DNA of 24,376 nt, taken from the NCBI GenBank assembly GCA_964400865.1, contig CAYNWG010000011.1, positions 1 to 24,376 of the forward strand. The letters are read 5' to 3'. Below are positions 1-5,850 of the stretch, one piece after another. The notes beneath the pieces were generated by a model, which made no database searches, was not told where the DNA came from, and saw only the letters and a program-made list of their open reading frames with translations. This DNA comes from DAOQVB01 sp964400865 (GTDB taxonomy: Bacteria > Patescibacteriota > Microgenomatia > UBA1400 > PJMF01). Position numbers and translations under genes: made by a program. The stretch's first letter is position 1. Each line of letters opens with the position of its first letter.

Positions 1-2
1 AT

Positions 3-260
3 GAACCTTTTAGTCTCAAGGGAATTCATAGTGATCGATTGCAACTATTACCATATGACGAGAAAGTGCTTGAAGAAATGCTGGTCATTGCACTTGAATA
101 TGCTCAAGAGACAAGTGATGTGCGCTTTAACTTCTTCATTACTCCCACCATCAGCACCTATTTGGATTGGGTTGCCAAAGAAAAGAAAATTCCTCGCTCT
201 GTTTATCTTCGTCGTTTAATTGAGCGAGAGATGGAAGAAAACGAAGAATTTGCAGAGTAA
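3..260 (+). CDS. C-terminal part of a ribbon-helix-helix-like protein (partial)
   Basis: The frame is open from the left edge of the window, so the true start is probably upstream; a TTG at 39 is the first in-frame start-like codon and has no obvious ribosome binding site. The last ~40 residues read as a beta strand (NFFITPTIS) followed by two helices (TYLDWVAKEKKIPRSVYLRR, then LIEREMEENEEF). This is the pattern of MetJ/Arc/CopG-type ribbon-helix-helix DNA-binding proteins, with the polar residues of the strand expected to contact DNA. The part before it (YDEKVLEEMLVIALEYAQET) is an amphipathic helix. It lies just upstream of a pilus gene cluster on the same strand, but a regulatory link to it is only a guess. 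It could also be a small protein with a chance strand-helix-helix pattern. Confidence 0.55.
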   Translation, partial: EPFSLKGIHSDRLQLLPYDEKVLEEMLVIALEYAQETSDVRFNFFITPTISTYLDWVAKEKKIPRSVYLRRLIEREMEENEEFAE

Positions 261-327
261 CCACTCTCTGTATTCCCAGTAAAACCACAACTTGCAGACA
301 ACCCACTCAATGCGGTACTATGGTGAC

Positions 328-1125
328 ATGTCACAAAAACTGCAACGACAATCCGGGCAGATTGCTTTAATTGTTTTGTTAATCATGGGGATTACTTTAG
401 TAATTGCTGTCTCATTAGCCCAACGAACGACAGAGGATGTTGCTTTGACTACCAAGCAGGCAGAAACAACTAAGGTATTTTCTGCGGCACAGTCCGGCGC
501 CGAACAAGTTTTAACCGAAGTACTTATCGCACTGAGAAGGGGTGATTTAGTGTCGACTGGCCCCCAAACTGTGGTGGGCATTAATGATTCTGAAGTCGAA
601 GTAGTCGTAGATGAGGCCAGTGAGTTTGTTCAACCGCTTGATGAAGGTGAAACGTATCAAGTGAGTTTGGTAGATGCATCTACCACTGATGTAACGATTG
701 AATGGGGTGATGCCAACTCTAATTGTGTAAATGAAGCATCCCTTTTAATCTCGAGATATAACACCAGCGGTGGAGTAACTTCGGTAAATTACTTTGGCTT
801 TTACCCAATTGGTACAGGGTGCTCTGGACCAGGCTCTGATGGATTTGGCCCTCCCTCTAGTGGTGGTACTCCCCCAAGAAGGAACGCATTTACCTATACC
901 AAACAATCCGGTGACCAATTTTTGCGCATTATGCCAGTTTATAATTCCACGAACTTATTTGTAAGTGGTGCGGGTGCGCAGCAGTATGCAATTACAGCCA
1001 ATGCTCAAAACCTTTTGGGTGAAGATGCGGAAAGTCGGGTTATTCAGGTAACCACAAGTGACTTGCAACCACCTTCGTTTTTAGATTACGCCGTATATAG
1101 TGGAACGACAATCAATAAACCTTAG
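328..1125 (+). CDS. PilX-like type IV pilus minor pilin / pilus assembly protein
   Basis: From ATG 328 the protein (265 aa) starts with a short polar, basic leader ending in Gly (MSQKLQRQSG). One hydrophobic helix of ~20 residues follows (QIALIVLLIMGITLVIAVSL), then a polar helix (AQRTTEDVALTTKQAE...FSAAQSGAEQVL). This is the layout of PilX_N-type minor pilins: a basic leader, prepilin-peptidase cleavage after Gly, and a helix ending in an AA..GAE segment. The rest is a Ser/Gly/Thr-rich globular region with two Cys that could form a disulfide (in SNCVNE and GTGCSG). In-frame starts at 292 (TTG) and 310 (ATG) exist; 328 is preferred because it gives a normal pilin leader. pilM follows 25 nt downstream. 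Expected to be inserted in the membrane and incorporated into, or to help initiate, the pilus. Confidence 0.7.
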   Translation: MSQKLQRQSGQIALIVLLIMGITLVIAVSLAQRTTEDVALTTKQAETTKVFSAAQSGAEQVLTEVLIALRRGDLVSTGPQTVVGINDSEVEVVVDEASEFVQPLDEGETYQVSLVDASTTDVTIEWGDANSNCVNEASLLISRYNTSGGVTSVNYFGFYPIGTGCSGPGSDGFGPPSSGGTPPRRNAFTYTKQSGDQFLRIMPVYNSTNLFVSGAGAQQYAITANAQNLLGEDAESRVIQVTTSDLQPPSFLDYAVYSGTTINKP

Positions 1126-1150
1126 TAGTAAAAAGACTATCACTGCCCAT

Positions 1151-2155
1151 ATGCCCACACTCGCTCTCGATCTAGGAACATATAGTATCAAAGTTCTCAT
1201 TGGTAAACCTGGAAAATCTGCTCAGGTTACAAAAGCATTTGAAGTGATTAATCCCACGGGACTTGCGCATCCAGGGGATGACGCACAGGCGGAACAACTG
1301 CGTCAAATGATGACCACTTTGTGGCAAGATTATTCTCTGCCAAAAGCTCAACTTCGTTTGTCATTACCTGAGTCGGTTGTTGCAACCAAAGTTATTTCTA
1401 TACCACCGCTCTCTGATTCTGAATTAGCTTCGGCAATCCAGTGGCAAGCAGAACGACACATTCCGATTCCCAAAGAAGAGCTATCCCTTCAGTATCAAGT
1501 CATTGCTAGACCCGCCAATAAGCAGGATACTAGTATGCAAGTTCTCTTAGTCGGTGCCCGAAAACCATTGGTTGAGCGGTATTTATCGCTATTTCAAGAC
1601 ATAGGGGTGGAACCAACGCTCGTCGAAACGCAAGCTGTTTCTGTGTATCGTAATGTTGGTGTGGCTGCATCAGATCCCGTTACATTAATAGCTCACCTAG
1701 GAGCGAGTGAATTAATACTTCAGGTGGTTACAGCTGGAAGGCTCGATTTTGTGGTATCACACATGGGTGGAGGTACGTTACTGACTCGTGTGTTGCAAAC
1801 AACATTAAATTTAGAAGCTGGTCAAACAGAGCAATATGTTCGAGCGTATGGGTTGGATGAAACACAATTTGAAGGCAAAGTCCGAGATATTTTGTTACCT
1901 CAAGCCAGAGAGTGGCTGAGGGAAATGAGAATTGCCATGCAATATTATGCCAACGAACATACTGGAGCTTCTGTTCAAAGAATAATTCTTTCTGGAGGAG
2001 TGTCTTCGCTGCGCAACTTCGCAGGTTTGGTGAGTGCTGAACTAGGGACGGAAGTGCTCGTAGCTGCTCCTTTTGGTCCTTCTGGAGTTGTAGAAAATGT
2101 TTCAAATCCACCCAGTTTTGTGGTGGCAATGGGATTACTGCAATACGAGGATTAA
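1151..2155 (+). CDS. pilM: PilM, actin-like type IV pilus assembly ATPase-fold protein
   Basis: A 334-aa cytoplasmic protein of the FtsA/PilM family. Residues 4-12 (LALDLGTYS) form the first phosphate-binding loop of the actin/ASKHA fold. The segment AIQWQAERHIPIP matches the PilM pattern that follows the first subdomain. IILSGGVSSLRNFAGL near the C-terminus is the nucleotide/adenosine-binding motif. Start: the open frame continues upstream to 1100, but that part overlaps the preceding gene, and the ATG at 1151 places the DLG motif at the usual distance from the N-terminus. In known type IV pilus systems PilM binds the N-terminal tail of PilN under the inner membrane. The pilN gene follows 9 nt downstream, so the product and the context agree. 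Confidence 0.9.
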   Translation: MPTLALDLGTYSIKVLIGKPGKSAQVTKAFEVINPTGLAHPGDDAQAEQLRQMMTTLWQDYSLPKAQLRLSLPESVVATKVISIPPLSDSELASAIQWQAERHIPIPKEELSLQYQVIARPANKQDTSMQVLLVGARKPLVERYLSLFQDIGVEPTLVETQAVSVYRNVGVAASDPVTLIAHLGASELILQVVTAGRLDFVVSHMGGGTLLTRVLQTTLNLEAGQTEQYVRAYGLDETQFEGKVRDILLPQAREWLREMRIAMQYYANEHTGASVQRIILSGGVSSLRNFAGLVSAELGTEVLVAAPFGPSGVVENVSNPPSFVVAMGLLQYED

Positions 2156-2164
2156 TAGTGCCGA

Positions 2165-2761
2165 ATGTCATTTTCAATTAACTTTGCCTACCATCTCACC
2201 AAACAACGCACAAAAGAACAAGCGAAAGATCGTTCGCTGTTCAAGAAAGCCATCATTGTTGGTGTGGTTGCTGCGGTAATTACAACCATTAGTGTAATTG
2301 TCAGAGTCAGCTTTGATGTAGCCCTCTCTCTTTCAGAGAAGGAAGAAAAGAAAATAATGGCTCAACTTGAGTCGTTAAAAGCGCAAGAGCTTGCGTATAT
2401 TGGGTACGTCTCAAAGGTAAATGTTTTATCCGAATTATTTCAAAATAGGCAGGCGAAACAGCAGGCGCTGAAGAAATTTCGTTCACTTTTTGGATCCGGT
2501 GTCTCGATTGCTGGGTTAAATTATGCTGAAGACAGTAATGATTTAGAGTTCCAGTTAAAAATGAGCTCAGTTTTCGTCTTAGAACGAGTAATCGGACAGC
2601 TAGACGAGCCCCAGTTGCGAGTTGATTATAAAGACGTTCTGAAAAAAGGGGTGAATCGTGTGGAGAGTGGAAACTACTCGATGGGCGTTAGTGTTGGATT
2701 GCAGGTCAAAACGCCAACGCCGACACCAGAAGCAGTTGGATTAAGTGAAAGTCTGGAGTAA
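2165..2761 (+). CDS. pilN: PilN-like type IV pilus alignment protein
   Basis: A 198-aa bitopic membrane protein. It has a short cytoplasmic tail (MSFSINFAYHL), one membrane helix at about residues 29-47 (AIIVGVVAAVITTISVIV), a charged coiled-coil segment (LSEKEEKKIMAQLESLKAQE) and a small alpha/beta domain. PilN proteins carry a short N-terminal tail that docks in PilM; here the tail starts with an SINFAYHL motif in place of the INLLP motif common in proteobacteria. The end is Pro/Thr-rich (KTPTPTPE). Position between pilM and a PilO-like gene, with the next gene only 2 nt away, supports the assignment more than sequence similarity does. Confidence 0.8.
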   Translation: MSFSINFAYHLTKQRTKEQAKDRSLFKKAIIVGVVAAVITTISVIVRVSFDVALSLSEKEEKKIMAQLESLKAQELAYIGYVSKVNVLSELFQNRQAKQQALKKFRSLFGSGVSIAGLNYAEDSNDLEFQLKMSSVFVLERVIGQLDEPQLRVDYKDVLKKGVNRVESGNYSMGVSVGLQVKTPTPTPEAVGLSESLE

Positions 2762-2763
2762 CT

Positions 2764-3549
2764 ATGGCAGCGCAAACACCAAACTCACTACTCAATCAAG
2801 TAAAACGCAGAAATCTGTTTAGTGCTTCCATACTAATTTTTGTTGTCTCACTATTACTTTTGGTAGTTGTGGTTTATCCTCAGGTAAGGCATATTTTTTC
2901 AACGAAAGATAAGGTGTCAGCAAAAAATAAACAGGTAGCTCTCTTGAAAGCGAAAGCCACTCAATTAAGCCAAGATCTTATTCAAACTGAATATTTTGCT
3001 AATAATGACCTTGTGCAGCTAGCTTTACCAAATAACAAGCCGCTTTTAGAAGTCTTAACAAGTTTGGATCAAGTGAAGCGCGCCTCAGAAATTGAGTTGT
3101 ACGATTTACAAACTAATCCTGGGCTTTTGGCAACTGGCAGTGGCAAACTTGGTACAAACAAAAAAGTAGTTGCTGAAAGTATGCCATTAAAATTTACTGT
3201 TAAAGGTACGTTTGAAAAAGTTAGTCAGTTCATGGATTTGTTGGAAAAAGTTGCGCCATTTACTACTATTACCTCATTTGAAATTTCTGGTACTCGTTCT
3301 ACCGATATAATTGAAGAAAATCCTGATGAGCCAGAGGTAATCCAAGTCTCCATCGAAACCAAGACATTTTTCTACAATCCAAGCGTGAAACAAGCTATTT
3401 CTGCCTCATTGCCACAGTTGAGTCAAGAAAATACTGTTGTGCTAGCTAAACTGGCTGAATTCATGACAATCCCATTGCCAGAACAAAGAGAAATAACGGG
3501 TGGCGGTTCTGAAGATATCTTCGGTGTAAAAACTATTGAGGGTCTATAA
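2764..3549 (+). CDS. pilO: PilO-like type IV pilus alignment protein
   Basis: A 261-aa bitopic membrane protein: short basic cytoplasmic N-terminus, one membrane helix at about residues 20-39 (SASILIFVVSLLLLVVVVYP), a coiled coil (VSAKNKQVALLKAKATQLSQ), then a ferredoxin-like PilO domain. The segment LKFTVKGTFEKVSQFMDLLE is the typical PilO core pattern (small-residue strand, then a helix). PilN and PilO heterodimerise in the inner membrane and connect PilM to the pilus base. It is the last gene of the cluster: the stop codon is separated by one base from the stop of khpA on the other strand, so no terminator fits between the two. Confidence 0.8.
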   Translation: MAAQTPNSLLNQVKRRNLFSASILIFVVSLLLLVVVVYPQVRHIFSTKDKVSAKNKQVALLKAKATQLSQDLIQTEYFANNDLVQLALPNNKPLLEVLTSLDQVKRASEIELYDLQTNPGLLATGSGKLGTNKKVVAESMPLKFTVKGTFEKVSQFMDLLEKVAPFTTITSFEISGTRSTDIIEENPDEPEVIQVSIETKTFFYNPSVKQAISASLPQLSQENTVVLAKLAEFMTIPLPEQREITGGGSEDIFGVKTIEGL

Positions 3550-3550
3550 G

Positions 3551-3796
3551 CTATTCTGGTTTATCTTCAGTGAACACATCGATTCTCACGCGCTCACCCT
3601 CTTTTGTGGCTCTTACTCTGGCTATTTGGCGGATAGATTGAATGACACTACCACCCTTGCCAATTACTCTTCCAACATCTTCGGCATGAACGTGGATAAG
3701 ATATGTTGTTTCTTGTTCGCCTTTAGTTTCATCGATTACCACATCTTCGGGGTGATCTACCAGGTGAATTAAGATGAATTCGATTAAATTCTTCAT
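3551..3796 (-). CDS. khpA: KhpA, KH-domain RNA-binding protein
   Basis: An 81-aa single type II KH domain. The RNA-binding loop is GKGG within VGRVIGKGGSVIQSIR, preceded by a beta strand (TTYLIHVHAEDV) and followed by ARVRATKEGERVRIDV. Length and pattern match KhpA (YlqC), a small RNA chaperone usually encoded next to rpsP. Here it lies 2 nt downstream of rpsP, the same neighbour as in many bacteria. The C-terminus ends in an acidic tail (FTEDKPE). Its stop codon lies one base from the pilO stop on the opposite strand. Confidence 0.92.
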   Translation of the reverse strand: MKNLIEFILIHLVDHPEDVVIDETKGEQETTYLIHVHAEDVGRVIGKGGSVIQSIRQIARVRATKEGERVRIDVFTEDKPE

Positions 3797-3798
3797 AT

Positions 3799-4251
3799 TT
3801 ATTCCTTAGTTTCTGATTCTGGTTGTACGGTTTCTGATGTTACTTCTGGTTGGGACTCAGGTTGAATTTCTGGTTGAGCTTCTGACTGAACCTCTGGTTG
3901 AACTTCACTTGGAGTCACTGTGGGTGTCGATTCGACAATCTTTTCACTAACTTTTTCAAGTTTTTTTGCTTGAGCTTTTTTTGAAACTCTGGCTTTTTTG
4001 GCTGGAAAAGGATTTTTACTAGCAGCTCGCTTAGCGAGATTGGCTACGGTTTCAGTTGGTTGTGCGCCCTTGGCTAACCATTCGGCGTATGCGGTGAGAT
4101 CAAGTCTTAAAATTTTTGGACTGAAAGTTGGGGCATATTCACCAAGTTTTGCTACATATTCTCCATCGCGCTTGCTTTTGGCTTCGTTGACCACTATACG
4201 ATAATGTGGTTGTCCCTTTTTTCCAAATCGAGCGAGTTTTATTTTTAACAT
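3799..4251 (-). CDS. rpsP: 30S ribosomal protein S16 with a long acidic C-terminal extension
   Basis: The N-terminal ~80 residues are a standard S16 (MLKIKLARFGKKGQPHYRIV ... GEYAPTF ... YAEWLAKGAQPTETV). The start is the ATG at 4251: it gives the exact family N-terminus and has a good ribosome binding site (AAGGA, 6 nt upstream), whereas the open frame upstream to 4437 overlaps rnc. At 150 aa the protein is about 60-70 residues longer than usual S16. The extension first has a basic Lys/Ala-rich part (KKARVSKKAQAKKLEKV), then an acidic low-complexity tail made of four-residue ExQP repeats. S16 stabilises the 30S central/5' domain; the tail should be solvent-exposed and its role is unknown. 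Gene order rnc > rpsP > khpA suggests cotranscription. Confidence 0.93.
   Translation of the reverse strand: MLKIKLARFGKKGQPHYRIVVNEAKSKRDGEYVAKLGEYAPTFSPKILRLDLTAYAEWLAKGAQPTETVANLAKRAASKNPFPAKKARVSKKAQAKKLEKVSEKIVESTPTVTPSEVQPEVQSEAQPEIQPESQPEVTSETVQPESETKE
3835..3906 (-). repeat. Tandem 12-nt repeat encoding ExQP units in the S16 tail
   Basis: Six consecutive 12-nt units encode EVQP, EVQS, EAQP, EIQP, ESQP and EVTS, followed by a partly matching ETVQPESE. The units are degenerate at the DNA level. Such in-frame repeats can expand and contract without a frameshift, so tail length may differ between strains. Confidence 0.75.
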
Positions 4252-4267
4252 ACAGTTTCCTTTTGAT

Positions 4268-4954
4268 TTAACTAGAGGTCGGATTATACAAGTCTTGGTT
4301 AAACTGCTCAAGCGCAGTTTGGGCAGCTTGTTGCTGTGCTTGCTGCTTGCTTTGACCCACGCCAGTAGCAGCAGAAATGCCATTAATGAGCACCTCAATG
4401 GTAAATTGCTTTGAGTGATCTGGTCCCACGGCTTCAATTAATCGGTATGTTGGGGCGGAAAAACCAAGTGATTGGACTTTTTCCTGTAGGACACTTTTTG
4501 CATCTTGGTAACTTTTTGTTTGCATGATTGTTTGGAATTCTGGAAAGAGTACTTTTTCCAGAAAAGCGACAACGGCGGGAAATCCTTGGTCTAAATACAA
4601 GGCTCCCACCACTGCTTCAAAAACATCAGCTAGTATGCCTTTATTATCTCGACCTCCAGTTTGGACCTCGCCGCGACTCATAAACAGTTTTTCACCCAAT
4701 CCGAGCCTAATCGAGATTTTTGCCAAGGTTTCTGTTTTTACCAGCGCACTTCGGTAACTTGTAAGTACTCCCTCTGGTTCTTTGGGAAATTGATGAAAGA
4801 CAAATTCGCTCACCGCCAATTCAAGTACGGCATCGCCTAGATACTCAAATCTTTCATATGATTGATTTTTCTTGGCACTACCCTTTTCGTTGAGAGCGCT
4901 TCGATGCGTGAGGGCGGTCGTAAGGTGATGAGAATTTTGGAAAACCGGTAGCAT
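4268..4954 (-). CDS. rnc: Ribonuclease III
   Basis: A 228-aa enzyme of normal length. The N-terminal nuclease domain has THRSALNE, then the signature ERFEYLGDAVLEL at residues 34-46, with E37 and D41 as metal-binding catalytic residues, and the second acidic pair in LADVFEAVVGALYLD. The C-terminal ~75 residues form a double-stranded RNA-binding domain (SYQDAKSVLQEKVQSLG ... GVGQSKQQAQQQAAQTALE). It cleaves double-stranded RNA, for example in rRNA precursors. Upstream is the carrier-protein-like gene (9-nt gap), the same pairing as the acpP-rnc neighbourhood in many bacteria; rpsP follows. Confidence 0.96.
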   Translation of the reverse strand: MLPVFQNSHHLTTALTHRSALNEKGSAKKNQSYERFEYLGDAVLELAVSEFVFHQFPKEPEGVLTSYRSALVKTETLAKISIRLGLGEKLFMSRGEVQTGGRDNKGILADVFEAVVGALYLDQGFPAVVAFLEKVLFPEFQTIMQTKSYQDAKSVLQEKVQSLGFSAPTYRLIEAVGPDHSKQFTIEVLINGISAATGVGQSKQQAQQQAAQTALEQFNQDLYNPTSS

Positions 4955-4963
4955 AGATAATAG

Positions 4964-5233
4964 TTAGGCGAAGGCTAGTTCATCGTCTATCAATTGCATT
5001 AAATCTCCAACGGTGTGAACCTCATTTGTTTCAAGTTCCCCCAAAGTTAAGTGCAATTCTTCGTATTGTCGGTTAATAAGAACGAGTATTTGACTTATGT
5101 CTTGATCAAGCAAGCCAAGGTCTTCTTCTAAATCAGCCAATAGCTCAATGGAGTTTGGTTCGCTGCCAATATGTTGAGCAATTAATGTGGTGATTGTTTC
5201 AGCAAGTTGTGGTGTGTGGTACGTATTTGACAT
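4964..5233 (-). CDS. Acyl-carrier-protein-like protein without the phosphopantetheine serine
   Basis: An 89-aa acidic, all-helical protein of carrier-protein size. The segment LADLEEDLGLLDQDISQILV aligns without gaps to the ACP helix-II region, which in E. coli AcpP reads FVEDLGADSLDTVELV. The end (HTVGDLMQLIDDEL) matches the last ACP helix (TTVQAAIDYI). In this alignment the serine that carries 4'-phosphopantetheine is replaced by Asp (GLLDQ instead of GADSL), and I checked the codons on the complementary strand. Unless the alignment is off, it cannot be a normal acyl carrier. Location between nusB and rnc suggests descent from acpP. It may now act as a structural or regulatory helical bundle. 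An unrelated small acidic protein remains possible. Confidence 0.65.
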   Translation of the reverse strand: MSNTYHTPQLAETITTLIAQHIGSEPNSIELLADLEEDLGLLDQDISQILVLINRQYEELHLTLGELETNEVHTVGDLMQLIDDELAFA

Positions 5234-5235
5234 GT

Positions 5236-5610
5236 CTATGTTTCAGATTCTACTACTAATAGTTTCCCAAGAACACCATTAACAAATTTGGACGAACTTT
5301 CTGACCCAAACTGTTTGGCCATTTCCACACCCTCATTGATGAGCACTTTTGGTGGTGTTTGTTTTTGTTGTGACTCAAAAACAAGGAGTCGCAATATTGC
5401 AAGATCAACTTTATTAACCTCACTCAGCGGTCGTTCGGTCGCTGAAGCTGCGATGAGTTGGTCGAGCTGTTCGATTTTTCTGAGTAGTAACCCAAAATAG
5501 CTTGATTCTTCAAACTCTAATAATCCACGTTCGAGCTGTGCAGGAGTGAAGGTAAATGCAAACAATCGCTGTAACAATTGAACTCGGCGATTACCTTGGT
5601 GTTCTGACAT
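5236..5610 (-). CDS. nusB: Transcription antitermination protein NusB
   Basis: A 124-aa all-helical protein. The pattern NRRVQLLQRLFAFTF at the start matches the NusB N-terminal helix (R..A.Q.LYA). NKVDLAILRLLVFE matches the family segment where an Arg/Asp-rich helix leads to the core, and PPKVLINEGVEMAKQFGSESSSKFVNGVLGKL (quoted in part here: LINEGVEMAKQFG, SSKFVNGVLGKL) is the conserved C-terminal end. NusB with NusE (S10) binds boxA RNA and supports rRNA transcription. It begins 4 nt after the rpmF stop and ends 2 nt before the carrier-protein-like gene, so the operon is tightly packed. Confidence 0.92.
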   Translation of the reverse strand: MSEHQGNRRVQLLQRLFAFTFTPAQLERGLLEFEESSYFGLLLRKIEQLDQLIAASATERPLSEVNKVDLAILRLLVFESQQKQTPPKVLINEGVEMAKQFGSESSSKFVNGVLGKLLVVESET

Positions 5611-5614
5611 GCAG

Positions 5615-5779
5615 TTAGGATTTTGTAAAATTTGATTGTCGAACTATACTCGCCAATAAGCCTCGTTTGTGCAAAGGTGTTTTGGATGAATGGATATCCT
5701 TAACTAACTTTGGAGTGTTGCCTCTGCGTCGCTTGCCTCGTTCGGCTCTGGTGATTTTGTTCTTAGGTAATGCTCCCAT
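5615..5779 (-). CDS. rpmF: 50S ribosomal protein L32 (short, cysteine-free)
   Basis: A 54-aa open frame too short for usual ORF cut-offs. The sequence starts MGALPKNKITRAERGKRRRG, the basic L32 N-terminus (family pattern VPKKKTSKSRRDKRR), and ends with KTPLHKRGLLASIVRQ, resembling the C-terminal part of L32 forms. It has no cysteines, so it is of the zinc-independent type rather than the CxxC...CxxC type. It is the first gene of the operon with nusB 4 nt downstream. There is no Shine-Dalgarno sequence; a -10-like TACAAT ends 9 nt before the ATG, which suggests an almost leaderless mRNA. Confidence 0.85.
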   Translation of the reverse strand: MGALPKNKITRAERGKRRRGNTPKLVKDIHSSKTPLHKRGLLASIVRQSNFTKS

Positions 5780-5788
5780 AAGCTGTTG

Positions 5789-5817
5789 ATTGTACCTGCC
5801 TTGTCAAGTATGCGCAA
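5789..5817 (-). promoter_or_regulatory. Predicted promoter of the rpmF-nusB-rnc-rpsP-khpA operon
   Basis: On the minus strand TACAAT (5789-5794) is preceded by a 17-nt spacer and a weak TTGCGC -35 element. The gene starts 9 nt past the -10 box, so a normal start site would leave an untranslated leader of 2-4 nt. A better -35 hexamer, TTGACA, lies only 7 nt upstream of the -10 box and is too close to pair with it. The gap to recG (71 nt) has no terminator-like hairpin that I can see. Confidence 0.45.
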
Positions 5818-5850
5818 GGGGTTGAAAACTGACGGTAAAAACACTCTGAG

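Noticed and set aside
1..219. 72-aa open frame starting at base 1
   Set aside because: The overlapping frame ending at 260 has a ribbon-helix-helix-like pattern; this one has Cys/Leu-rich, non-protein-like composition.
1728..2177. 149-aa open frame on the minus strand
   Set aside because: It lies inside pilM, which has clear family motifs on the other strand; composition shows no protein family pattern.
4252..4437. N-terminal extension of rpsP (62 extra codons)
   Set aside because: It overlaps rnc in another frame, and the ATG at 4251 has a good ribosome binding site and the exact S16 N-terminus.
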